Shown here: in pieces, positions 49,537 to 61,900 of the stretch | Position numbering within the stretch: the first letter of the stretch is position 1 | How the letters are laid out: every line of letters starts with the position of its first letter | DNA from: Lepidurus packardi | Taxonomy: Eukaryota > Arthropoda > Branchiopoda > Notostraca > Triopsidae | DNA length: 64,000 nt | Assembly: GCA_023053545.1 (NCBI GenBank) | Contig: JAKZAN010000002.1 | Coordinates: 11,094,790 to 11,158,789 of the forward strand | Direction: 5' to 3' | Translations under genes and position numbers: made by a program | The notes under the pieces: generated by a model | What the model saw: only the letters and a program-made list of their open reading frames with translations | Database searches by the model: none | What the model was told of the DNA's origin: nothing

Positions 49537-49542
49537 TTTATT
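49537..49542 (-). terminator. candidate poly(A) signal of the RING gene
   Basis: AATAAA on the minus strand lies 180 bp after the stop at 49721 and just beyond the MRPL40 stop at 49480. This is motif evidence only. Confidence 0.35.
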
Positions 49543-49720
49543 CTTAGCATAGAAAGTGTAGTGTACAAGGACTAGAAAAATAATGGGTAGAATAACAGCA
49601 CAGTATCTTTTCTACGTATCTGGTGGAATTGGCTCGATTCAAACAATTCAAATCCTTTAATTAGCTACCATAGCAAAGCTAATATAGCAAGTGCAAAGAA
49701 ACAAAAAATGTCGCAAGAAA

Positions 49721-51433
49721 TTAATCAAACTTCAACTCCCGCTTGCACAAAGGGCAACGGTTCGAGCGTAACAAGCATTTTCGCAAGCATTCGCCATGGA
49801 ACAAATGCTGACATGGCGTGATACGAGCATAAGACATGGGAGAGAGACAAACTGCACATACATCATCATGTTTTTCTAATTCAGCTCGACTCGCAAAGCG
49901 GTAACGTTGCAAAGTAGCGTTATAGGATTGTAAAAGCGCCCATTCTACGTAGTACCAGTCCTTTCCTTTCAAATAAACGCAAAAATAGCAAGCCACGAGG
50001 CCGAAATTCAACTGCCCACTCAATAAGGTTAGCAAAGCGAAAAACCCGGCAATGATTAGACTAGCGAGTTTTGTCAAGAAAGGCGCCCACAAGTTCTCGG
50101 CAGCTTCGAGTACCTCGAATTTACAGAAATTCAATACGGAGGGAAAGAAGTCAGTGAAGATTTTCTCGGTGACGAAGTAGTACGTCGAAGTGACCCACAG
50201 ATAGAGAAAGGTGGGTTGATAGTGTTGCAGCCCTTGTTCCAACCCGAACACCAAGAGCATGAAAACGACCGTGATGACAAAGGTCACAGCTTTGGTCCAT
50301 TCGAGCACAATTTTAGTGGTAGACATGGCTAAGTGACGCACAGAGGAATGGGATGTTAAGTTAATGCTCAGCGTCCAATCATTTTTCGTAGCCAGCTCTT
50401 TGACGTAGAGCACGCAGTAAGCCATCACATTGTAGAACATGAGTGAATACAACGCAGTTAGCTTCTGACCGGGAACTAACACAGTATCGCACATAGAAAA
50501 GACCAGCAACTACAGGAAGGCCACACAAAAGACAAAATTAACGCGTTTAGGTGAAAAAAGGTTATAACAACAGAACCATACTTGGCTCAAGAGATTGGAT
50601 ATGTTTGACATCGTCAAGAAAACCCGCTCCATGGCAAGCCAGCGCTTTCGTACTTGAAAGACGGCACGTACCGCATAGCCCCATGCTCTTTTAGCGATTT
50701 CTAAGAAATACGAAAGGAATATTTAAATTAAGCGTCTGAATTAAGTTTTGGTTCCCGTACCGGCCAGATTATCTAAGGAAAAACAGAAAGCCTAGACTAA
50801 AAAGGTTATCATTTCTACTAAACGTTGGGTCCATGAGTAAGGAAGGGATTCCCTTTGCACCCACAAAGCCCGAATGAGATAGCGTAGCAAGACTGATGCT
50901 CTCTCATCACGCGACTTTACACGTGAAACCGGGCAAGATTGTTTCTGAGAACCGAAATGCATTCCCCGAGCCCGGCGAGGAGGCCGAAAGCGCCCGGTTT
51001 CCTTGTTGCTATGTCTTTACATTCGAACTCGTTTGTCCTTCAACCAAGGAGAACTTTCCCATTCCGTGGAGATTACGTAGGCAAAGTGCAGTGGTCGAGT
51101 CCTTATAAAACCCAGCCCAACCGGCAACTCGGTTAGTTGCGAAATCTGTCCATTACATATCGCACAAGTGAAGGGATTTTGGTTGCATTCTTTCCGTTTT
51201 AAAGCTAGTGGTAAGTTCCACATCTTTAATTCGTTAATAGTTACCTTACCTTCAATTGCACTGAAGATATGGTAGTGGTATTTGTACTGCGCAGACGCAA
51301 TCATTGGTAATATGAGACAGCTATAGGCGACTCCCACAGCACTTAGTAGAACGGAAGATGATGGAGTGGCGGAAGATCGGCTGAAGTACGGCAGCAATAA
51401 GAGAATCGATAACAGACATACTGTCCCATACAT
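49721..51433 (-). CDS. TRC8/RNF145-like multi-pass membrane RING E3 ligase (C-terminal part firm)
   Basis: The last exon (50509-49721, 262 residues) has several membrane segments and ends in a RING-H2 finger: CAVC, then CQHLFHGEC and CPLC, preceded by ELEKHDD. This arrangement, with the RING at the very end after a membrane helix and a linker, is that of the ER ubiquitin ligases RNF139 (TRC8) and RNF145, which act in sterol-linked degradation. The Trp usually after LRK is Cys here. Upstream, 50700-50582 joins in phase. A 12-base exon at 50772-50761 and an exon at 50892-50824 fit phase but use a weak donor. 51433-51250 encodes two more membrane segments (VCLLSILLLLPYF; LLSAVGVAYSCLILPMI). This covers only about 400 of the usual ~650 residues, so N-terminal exons must lie further upstream. 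Confidence 0.7.
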
Positions 51434-52600
51434 GTTATAAAAGAAGGTGGAAATGAGATAACCAAGAGTTAATTACCGTAATAAGATCACAAACAAAAAA
51501 TGAAAGGCATAAAGCTGCGTTGCTTGTTTAACGTTCAATCGTACTCAAAACTCTGTCGTTTGAAATTAGGTTAAATATATGTCATTCCGTTAAAGAAAAT
51601 GCATAGAAAGTTCTTCCATAAGCTTTTGGGATAACCGATACTTAGAAAACAAAATCAACCTGGCTTTATGGCAGGTGCCTTAAAATCAAAGGTTGAAAGG
51701 AAAAAAATCAAATAAAGGAAAAAATCAAAGGTTGAAGTTTGAAAGGAATATAGGAGGCTTATAAAAATAGGGCAATACTAAATGCTTAAGAAAATGTTTC
51801 TTGATAAACAAACAACAGGCGGCGTAGTTTTTATTGCTATTGATAACATGGGCCATGTTCTCAAAGGCGCTGTGCCCAAACAAACTGACGTCAATTGAAG
51901 CTGACCTCCTGAGTTGGCAATCAGCGGGCTAACAGCCAACTTCGTAAACAGTTTAAGAATATAAGTTTGTTCCAAAGACTGAAAAGGGGTGATGAAAAGA
52001 CCACGGGACGCTCCTACGCTTACTTCGGGACGTGCGAAGTACCACATATTCCCACGCACGTCATGATGACACGAAACCCAAAACAGGCCAAGGATTTCAA
52101 CTACTACACAATGACTTTTGTCTTGTACAACGCTGTCCTTACAACTTGCTTTTTTTACGTACGTTCCTAACACATGTATAACCCCTAACATGTATTATGA
52201 CCTTGCTGGCTCTCTCGAGTCGAAAGTAACCTTACCATTATGAGCGGTGCCCTCCTCCGGTAATCGGACGTCCTGGTGCTGCAACTTGTGAGAGTTCTGA
52301 GTATTGGAACCCAGCAGCGAATGACAGCTTTGTAGACGTGCTCTCACCCGCGTAATCATCCCCATCCTGGCCTGCGTCAAGTGAATATTTATTATGGTTT
52401 CAGAAAAGTCCTTTTCACAGGCTTACCCGTAAAACTTCCCAGTAGATTTTCTTCACCAAATTGTAGCCAAAGAACCTATTGATTAGCAATGCTTAGGGTA
52501 GTTGGATGATCTGTCTCGGCTCAAATTCAACAAGCTTCTGCAGAGACGCCACGAGGTGAAGCAACGGCACGGGGGCTGTTTTGGTTTACGTTACGGTCTT
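51434..52600 (-). other. probable N-terminal exon region of the RING gene, unresolved
   Basis: Short coding-looking pieces on the minus strand (for example VPLLHLVASLQKL near 52565-52530 and FFGYNLVKKIYWEVL near 52480-52435), flanked by plausible GT and AG sites, suggest 5' exons. A 137-codon frame at 51778-52191 may also contribute. I could not join them with confident phase, so no CDS is claimed. Confidence 0.3.
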
Positions 52601-55600
52601 ATTTGCCTCCTTTTTCTTAGTCTCGCCTAGTTTTGGATCTAATTTTAACGCTGGACGAGGTTAGTGCGCATAAGACAATCCTGCTTTTTTGCATTTTTTC
52701 AAACATCAGATGCAAAAAGACTGGTGACGTTTTGGCCGTCGTTTACGCGAGAGGCATTGCACAAGTTGTCTTCTGATATCCACCGAAACAGGGGACTTTG
52801 TTGCCGGTATTTGCCAACAGGCCACGTGCGACTTCCGGCCAGCGAATGCTCAAGAATTCAGCTTCGTGCGATATCAAAGTAAAGTTGGCTGAAGTGTTGA
52901 AACCCAAACGACGAGACAGATGTAAATACCGGACATTTTTTCCTGTCTTGTTCACATTTCGAAGATAGTCTCGAGCCGTTATCTGGATGCATTAGGCAGG
53001 TTTTCTTAAAAAATGCGATCTCTTATCTATCAATTCCTTCCATCATCATATTGGAAAATATGTTACGGGTGAGGTTTTTCCAGTAGGGAAATTTCAAGTT
53101 TCGGTTTTACAAGAGAGTACAAATCTAAATACCAAAGATACATAATTATTTTTCTTTTCTTTTTTTGGGTGTCATTGGTGGGGGGTGGGAACAGTTTTTA
53201 GTACAGTAAACCGCTATGGGGCATATGCTGCGAGTTGAAGCTTGAGACGAAAAGATTTGAAGGATCACGGAGGTTGGCGCAATTATGACGTCAGAAATGT
53301 GCTGCACAAGCCACGTGAAAGAGTCGCGTGGAACAACTAGAAATTTGTGTTCCGCAAAGCCTTGATCTTTTCTCTCATTCTGTTAGTATTCTAGGACTCG
53401 AGTTACCGAATAACTTTCTCTTTTCTCTGGAAAAAGAGGAGGATGTCTTAGACCTAGTGTATAACCCTATTTCTCGGAGCTCCACATTGTTCTGGGAAGT
53501 GTCAGGGGATGCTCTTCACCCTAAAAATATCCCTGTCTTTATTAATGCATTTATGCCTGATTATGTTACCGTACGCTTGTCTTATCGTTTAAATACTTCA
53601 TGAACCCAGCGCTCTCGGGGAATACAACAAGAGGGATTGCCGGAAAGCTTCTTGCACGTCAATGTCGGACTCTGGGCATGGAGTCAAAGGGTTCAACGCA
53701 TGGAGCCTTAGCCTAACTTCTTTTTTCTCAAAGCCCCTCTCGGCTAAGGAACACGTTCATCCATTATGGAATAAGTTAGAGACTAGCCACTAAAATACAG
53801 AGATAACATACGCAAGATGACGTGGATTCCAGGAATCACTTCTGCTTAAGGCGCCTGGGGATGCCATGTCGAGTGCAAGTATGTTTAGCATAAGCGAAGC
53901 AGATCCCGCTTGACGACATCCATTTCTGGACGACTCTTCCATGCTCTTCGTCAGGATGCAAGACGGGATAGAAAGGTCCCTTGATTTGATTGCGATAAAG
54001 AAGCAGAGTCAAGTTGCTGAGAAAGTGCCAAAGGTCCAAAGTTGAAAGTTCGATTATGCTACAGTTGCCACATCTATAGGGAAATCCTGGGTGTCTGACG
54101 ACATGTCTCCAAATAATTTTCTAGATCACTCGTACTTTAAAACTGGCGACAAGGCCTTCCACACCCCGCTCATGGGAGGGCTCGAAATCAAGACTGGGAT
54201 TTTTTGGGTCGGTTGAGGCAAAACGAGACTTGCAACTGTCTTAAGTTGTCAAGAAGCGATGCAAAACATCATTTGTACTGTACAGTACATGTAAGACATC
54301 GTCTATGGATTTCCTCTCGGTCTTCCGCCTTCTTAAACAAAAGGAGGCGTGGCTGATTGGACCCTTGGTATATAATGCTGGGAAAGATCCGCTTGTCGTT
54401 CACTTGGTTCTCACTGCCATTCCTTCCATGTACTCATTGCCAAGGCTTTTTTGTTGCAATCGTACAAAATTTCAGTATTCAGTGACATTCACTAGTTCCA
54501 ATCATTACCAAATTTGTCAGAGGCATTTTGGAGTTAAACCTAAAACAAAGGTAATATAATATCTCTGATCCGCCAGATTGCATCTATCGTACTTATCGAC
54601 TGCGGTTCTCAATTTTAATACCTTGTCAAAATGTTAACGCAAGTCGATTGACGTGTAATTTGCCCCAGCTCAAGTTCAAAATGCTGAACAGCCTTGAACG
54701 CGTGGCACCGTCCTTGTCCCTTTCAATAGAAAAAAAAATAATAAAAAAAATAAAAAAAAAACACTGAAACGCAACAAGCTTTATTAAATAGTCCAACAAG
54801 TTGACTTACCGTAACTTACCATTGCAGATCACTCGCACTCCGCCATGAAAAGTGGCTCTTCCGCAGCGCTTCCTGTGATAACTTTCTTGCTGGTCTTGAC
54901 CTTCTTGCACTTCGCCAGGTAAAAAGAATAATGATAGTAATATCCCAGCTATAATCTCCGGCTTTTTCCCAATTTCTTTTCCTAAAATTTAGCGTCGAAG
55001 GCTTTCCGAGATGCGAACCATGCACTGAACAGTCTTGCCCGACACCGTTGCGCTGCAAATACGGGATCGTCCGCGATTTCTGCGGAAGGGAAGTCTGTGC
55101 CAAGGTATAAGACTGCATCGTTGTAAATTAAAGCTCCGCCCTTATTAATATGTAGCTTATATTTCAACAACCTTGAACAGGGACCAGGCCATCGGTGCGG
55201 GGGTAAATGGGACTTCCACGGCGCTTGCGGTGATGGGATGTTCTGTTCGTGTGGGAGGTGTTCGGGCTGTTCGATTCAAACTCTGGAGTGCCGCACTTCT
55301 TCTTGCTAACATTTCTTCACCATGCAACTCCATATTCCTGAACTGTGATTTTGTTCAGTTCATAATTGGTGAACACGAAAACGTGTTAGAATTGCAATGG
55401 CGGAAAACAGCAGGCGATTTAACAAATCCATCGAGTTTCACGGAAGGATATACACGCTGGCTATTCGGGGTGGGACTTGTCCGGAATAGTAAAAAAAAAA
55501 AAAAATTACAAGGGAAAAAGAAACGGCAATCTCATTGTCAGTCAAATTAATCAGTAATTCGCTTCAATGTATCTGTCCACTTATCTTTAACTGCTATTAT

Positions 55601-55925
55601 TCTATAATATGTATGTATCCATAATGTATCTTGCAAGCCACCCATTACATTTCCGATTATCGACGTGTTCATATGTGTGCAATTGGTTCCATCTTTGTTC
55701 GGAAAAGTTCTCAAAGGCTTTTCAAGTGAGTGGACGGAGTTAGCCTAATCGTTGTTAGCAGCTAGAGCGATGTAAAAGAAAAGGATTTTCTAACAAGAGC
55801 AGCTAAACGGCTTTGGAACTGAACATGGCCATGGGTTTTAAATCAGCAGCAATTTTATGTACAGGAAAGTTTTTACTTCTTTTTTTTCTTTGGGGGAGAA
55901 GAGGGGGTGGATGGATGATGTTCGG
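52601..55925. other. gene-poor stretch between RING gene and RIIa-IQ gene
   Basis: No gene recognised on either strand. A 91-codon frame at 53328-53603 has protein-like composition but no start context or domain. The stretch also contains several A-rich low-complexity runs (54730-54763, 55491-55505). Confidence 0.5.
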
Positions 55926-58900
55926 TTAAAAGTCCTTCTGTCGTCGAGATTTAGCCAGATTCAAATCTTTCCGCACTTTGTACCCGCGGAATCCAGCTTG
56001 GATTGTTTGAACAGCTTTAATAACTTCTTCATCTTGTTGGGCAGAACGAGCCGCTTTATCTTCTTTCAATCCTTGTCGAGCACGATAGCCGCGGTAACGG
56101 GCTTGTATCTTGGTGGCTGCCTTATCTTGATTTTGTTCGTCTGTCTCCATATCCTCTGCCGATTCTGCACTGTATTCTTGACAGGGCGATGCTTCTTGAC
56201 GGATACGTTTACGCACGCGGTAACCCCGGAACGCTGATTGAATCCGCAGGGCTGCCACTTTGCGAGTCGGATCGGAATCGGTTCGGGTTAGCGGGCCGAC
56301 AAATGGAGCACTACCCCGGCGCTCCCCTGCGGTCAACTTTTGTAAACGCTTACGCTGAAATTCGGGTAAGCTGCCTCGCCGGTATTCAAAACCACGAGGT
56401 AGGCTGACACATTTGGGACTTGCTCCCACGCTGGTACCGTTACTGCTGACAGATTCCTTTTGCGAGGGAAACTTGGGCTTACTTTGCCTTCGTCGGACCA
56501 AAAACCCCCGTACGCCGGCTTGGATTTTTGTGGCCGCTGTATCCGGGTCCCATTCGGCGTGATCGTGCTTAGCATCAAGGCTAGAACGTGCTTTAGATTG
56601 TAATTCGGTCCATGTGGGTCCATTCAATCTCTGATGCAATAGTTCTTGTCGAACACGATAGCCCCGATACCTTGCCTGGATACGGGTCGCCGCCGAGTTC
56701 ATCAAATCGGAACCTTCTGATCCGATGGTGACGCGCGAATCGCTGTCAGAATCAGCGTCTGGTATCATGCTAGCCACTGAATTGTTGGTAGCATTATCAA
56801 AGTCCATGAGATTGCTTTGGCTGGGATCAGAACCTTTCAAGTATTTTCTACGCTTGAGGTTTTGTCTAGTTCGGTAACCTCGGTAATTGGCTTGTATTTT
56901 GGTGGCTGCTCCATCATAGTAAGGGTCTAGGTACTGCATCGTATATGGGCTTGCACTTCTCGAGTCTTGATGCGAGTGAGTATCACTGCAATCGCTCCAC
57001 TCCGGATCATCCAAATCGGTGACCATCGTATCCGATGCGATAGGGGGGTTATCGCTTAGGTCTTCAATGACGCAAGTAAATTCACCCAAAACATGCTGTA
57101 CTTCTCCTATCTTGTCAAGTATCTTATGCTGATTAGCCAGTACTATGGCTTCATCAATGGGACTGCACCGAGGACTGAATGAAGCCTCGACAATACCTGC
57201 GTTGTCATCTTCAGTTGATTGAATAACCAACTCCATTGACCGTTCATCATCGACGAGGCTAGAACAAGGCTTTTCGGTGTTAACAGTCTTCTCTGGGACA
57301 CTGGCTGGTGGTAGGCTTTGTAGTGAATCTTGGACCACCTTTTCTTCGATTGAAGGCGATGAAGCCTCTATTGCAATGAGCGCTTCAGCACTCGCAGCAT
57401 CGTCAGTGGGAGTAGCGATAGCTGTAGGTGACGTAAGAAACATTGCAACTTTAGCAATGGTTTCGGTTAAAGAAGCTAAAGCTTCGTCCACTACGGGACT
57501 CTCCTCATCCTTGTCTAGAATCCCTTCATCGAACTCATCATTGGCTGTCGGGGCGGCATCCTTATTCATTTCTGCCTCACCCTCTTCTCCATGGTGGATA
57601 ACTAAAATTTCAGCACCGTTTTCCAATTTCACAACTCTGCTCAGCAGCTCGCTATTGTTGTCGACTTCCAGTTGATCTTCCTCCACGTTCAATAGCTCTA
57701 CTTTATCCTGAACTTCATCCGGGTCATTTTCTTCGGCAACTTGGATATGTGAGGACAGAAGTTCATCTGTTTCGTGATTACTGTCGTTTCCACTTTTAGG
57801 AAGTTCAGCCATTATGGGATCCGAGGATTGTTCGGCGGCTTCTACTATTTTTTGTGCCGCTTCTGTGTTGTCACTCAGATCTTCTGCTGCTATTAAAGAA
57901 TTATCATCGATGGACACAAGTTCTGGCCTAATGTCGAGTAAGTCCTCCACTTCGGATGTTATGATAAGCGATTCTTCCAGGACGTCTTGGCTTTCTGCAT
58001 CTTCGCTTTGCGTGGGCTCAATTTCGGTTTCAATGGGAACTGAATCTGAGGGCTCTTCGTATAGAAAAGTAGATTCACCCTCTTTCGTTTCACGTTCATC
58101 TTCAAGTCCTTGGAAATCGACAGTGGTCTCGGTAGACTTTTCAAATTGGACTGTTTCAGGAATCCTTTGGATATCGTTTTTTCCAGTATCTTAAAAAATA
58201 TATATCTCAATTAAGAACTCGCCTACTTCATCTCGAGTTTTGAAGACATACATCTTAGCTCTTATTAATTAGCTTTTTTGCATGCATATCTTACCTTCTT
58301 GCGTCTGTACGGGGACTTGCACATTTCTAGGAGTCTCGATGTCAGCCGTCTCACATTCTTCGCTTACTATAGCTGCAACTAAATTTTCCCCGCCAGGCTG
58401 GTTTTCGTGTATTAACAAAATCAACTCTTCGCCTAAAACAAATAAATATGTAAACTCATCTGAAGAACCTCTGGATTTCACTACATTTTTACCTGGTTCG
58501 GCAAATGTTATGTCTTCTATTTGAAGAAGACTCTCATTCTCCTGTTGCGTCGCATCAAATTCCGCGAGAGACGCTTCCTCTTCCCTTGGCTGGTCAATTT
58601 CGAGGGGTACTGGACTTAAGGCTTCGGTGCCAGGTACAATTTCTACGGGGACTGGGCTTAAGGTTTCGGTATTGTGTACAATTTCAACAGAATCAGGCTC
58701 CATTGTTTCTGAATTATATTCAGGGGGCGATACTTCGGAATCATCCGCCACGTTGTTAGATAGTTCTGGATCCTCGCTTAGATCGCCTACTGTCCCGGGA
58801 TTACTGTTCGCTGTTAGTACATTTTCTAATAATGGAGCTTCTACAACTACTGCAGAATCGTCATGGTGGTCTGCAGGAGGGTCGCCCGTTGGGGTATTTT

Positions 58901-61900
58901 GAGGTTCTTCGTTAAGAACCTCTTCGTTAGATTCCTCTTCTGCCTTTTCATGGAAAGGATCGGCTTCATCAACATGCTCTCTTGGACTATCACGTAAAGA
59001 GTTACTGTGTTGGCTTGTTGCAGCTTCCAATACCGCATCTTCTTCTATCATACTGATTAATAACTCTTCAGATAAAGTATTCGGGGTCTCTTCATTAAAG
59101 TCTCCATTAAGAGTTTCGCCCGCGTCTTCTGAAATAATGTCTACGATATCATTAGGTTCATCTTGGTTTGTAGCAGCTTCCACAACAATAGTATTCTCGG
59201 TTATATTGACAAGTGGCTCTTCATGGGGGGTACTTAGAGATTCTTCAAGCAACTCTTCATTTAAAGTTTTTCCCTCGTCTGCAGCAATAACATCTCCAAC
59301 ATTAGCAGATTCTGCCCGGCTTGCATTAACTTCCATGTCAGGGTCATCTTCGACTAACATGTTGGCAACAAGATCTTCAGAAAGTACTTCCTGGGGAATG
59401 GATCCGTCTTCGGGCTCTACTGCTGGGCTCCTTATTTCTGCGCCTGTTACCGGTTCGAACTGATCATTTACTAACATAGCCTCATCTGTTACACGGCCTT
59501 GCTCAGTATCTTGCAAAGTTTCTTTGGGTTCTTCTGGTGAATTATCTCCCAATATTAGCTCCTCATCGACAAGATTTCCGGCAATTTTTTCTCGTACTTG
59601 GTCACTAATTAATGCTACATCTTCAACAATTTCGCTAAGCATTTCCACAGGTAATTGCTCTCCCAATACTGGTTCTTGGTTGACAATACCACTTTCAAGA
59701 GAAAGTTCTTCATCTTGGCCAGTCGTTGAGGCTTCTTCAACAATCTCGGCAGCATCTTGCTGCAAATTTTCCGTGTCGTCCTTTCTGTCAATCATTTCTT
59801 CATAGAGTTTAAGCTCTTGTTCGTCGGAGTCTTCTTCGATGGGAGAAACGAGGTTTTCGATAGTTCCATTAGACGGCTCAATAGATGCAGCCGTTTCTAA
59901 GTCTCCTTCGGTTTCCATTTCCTTATCTTCGGCAACCTGATCCATCTCTATGGTCGACGAAGTTTCGACCACATCGAGCTCAGCATTGTCCAGAATATCC
60001 ACTAGAGCAAGAGAAATTGGGGCCTCAATTCCCGTGTCATTGCTAACTTCTGGCGTTCCATCAGTGTTAGCGATTTCCTGTTCTTTAATATCGGCTTCTT
60101 TATCCAATGCCTGAGTTGGCGTTGCTGTTTCCCTAATTGCAGACTCTTCTTCCTTAGACTCTTCGGGTATAAGTTCCAACTCAGTACTCTCGACGTTTAA
60201 CGAGTCTGTGACGTTTTCTAGGTCGGGCAATACATCAACGCCTACCTCCTCGCCCATTCCTTTGTGTTTATCTTCCTCTTGATTCATTGACTTTTCAAAA
60301 TTTTCACTTTCTTGATTTTTCATTTCTTCACCACGATCATCTTCTGTCTTCGTATTCTCATCAAAAGTTTCATCGTTTGGTTCTGAGAGTGTTTCTGTTT
60401 CGTTTTGTTGGTTTGTATCAGCATTTACGGCGTCTTGTTCTTCCAAAACTGCGTCTTCCATTTTCTCGTCTATTTCTGTCCCAGGGTCCTGGTGTGTAAT
60501 CTCAAACGTCTCAGCTTTGATTTCGTCATTGTTTTGCTCGGCTAGTAATAGCGAGTCAGTCAAGTTTACCACGTCATATTCTTCTCCTTCGCCCGAAGTT
60601 TTGTCGTCTTCGAAGACCTGTTCTTCGTTTGCTTCTGCCAGAACGTTATCGCGTGTTTCGACGTCGCCTTCACGTTTGAATTTTGCAGCATTCAGCTCCC
60701 TACGTACGCGAAAACCCCTGAATGAGGCTTGGATCTTTGTGGCGGCCTGCGTTTGTGTTTCTTCTTCCAAAGAAATATCGCGCTGTATTTTCCGCCAAAT
60801 CTCTTCTTCTTCGTCAGCCGTTGGCGCCCTTTCCAAAACCGGTTCGCTTACTTCAGAGCCTATTTCATTTAAATCCTCAGCGGCCTCTTTTTCAACAATC
60901 TCTCTCGGACTCTCAGTTGCACCGTTTTCCTCAAGTGCCCCACCTGCACCATGACCAGCCTCAACGTTTTCGATAGCAGGCTCCGCATCAGCATCTTCTG
61001 CTGCTTCATCATCTCTCCTTCCTTCCTCCTGCGTGAGCTCAAGAGCTTCGGCAGGATTTGAAATACCACCCGCTCCAATTTTCCCAGTATCGGTCATTTC
61101 CGGCTTTGACGCAAGCGAACGTCTGGTCCGGTAACCCCGGTAAGCCGCTTGGATGCGGACAGCTGCGTCGCCGTCGTCCAACAACTGCAGCAAACAATAT
61201 TAATAAGGGATTACAAACATAGCTAATCTCGGAATCTACACGTGTGCCAAATTAGGTTTTGCATACCTTTGCTTGCTCAGCAATGGGGCTGCTAGCCAAC
61301 GCACCTTCCGATAAAGGCGACGTGGGAGAAGCTGCCAAAGACCGGATACCACCTACAGACGTTCGACCAATATCTGCGCTCACTGGGCGTGAGCCTGTTT
61401 TGATGACTCGGCTTTCCACGCTCGCAGGACGAGACAACATCGTCTGACGCAACTGACTGCCCGCACTTGCCGCGCTGGCTGGACGGGATAGTAGAACTAC
61501 CGATCTTGGCGATTCTAGTGTTTTTAATTTGGCGATGGTGGACACGGCTGGACTCGGCTTTTCGATTGGATCGTCTGGCTCCTCTGGACTAAGTCGAGGT
61601 GATTCGGTGGCATCTTCTTGGCCCAGATGATCGAACTCCTCATTACGGACTGTGTCGAGAGGCTGGGCTGACTGTGTAGGTTCCTCGGCTGCTAATAAAG
61701 GCTCGGAATCTTCGTTAGGCACGTGTGGCGGAACCGTTTGAATAGGGAGAGGCGCTGAAATGGACTTGTTTTCTTTCCGACCTACATAAATGTCAACAAT
61801 AACCCCAAAAAATTTAGCACCTTTTCCTTGCCAGCACTATAGCCTTTTTACAACATGCTATATAAGAAGAGGAAACGGAAGTTGGAACGATTGGTTTATA

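Noticed and set aside
53328-53603. 91-codon frame with protein-like composition
   Set aside because: Starts from a non-ATG codon just after a stop, with no domain and no splice partner; possibly an old element fragment but unsupported.
57277-60976. Plus-strand frames of up to 145 codons opposite the RIIa-IQ gene
   Set aside because: They are serine-rich antisense shadows of Glu/Asp codons and are not independent genes.
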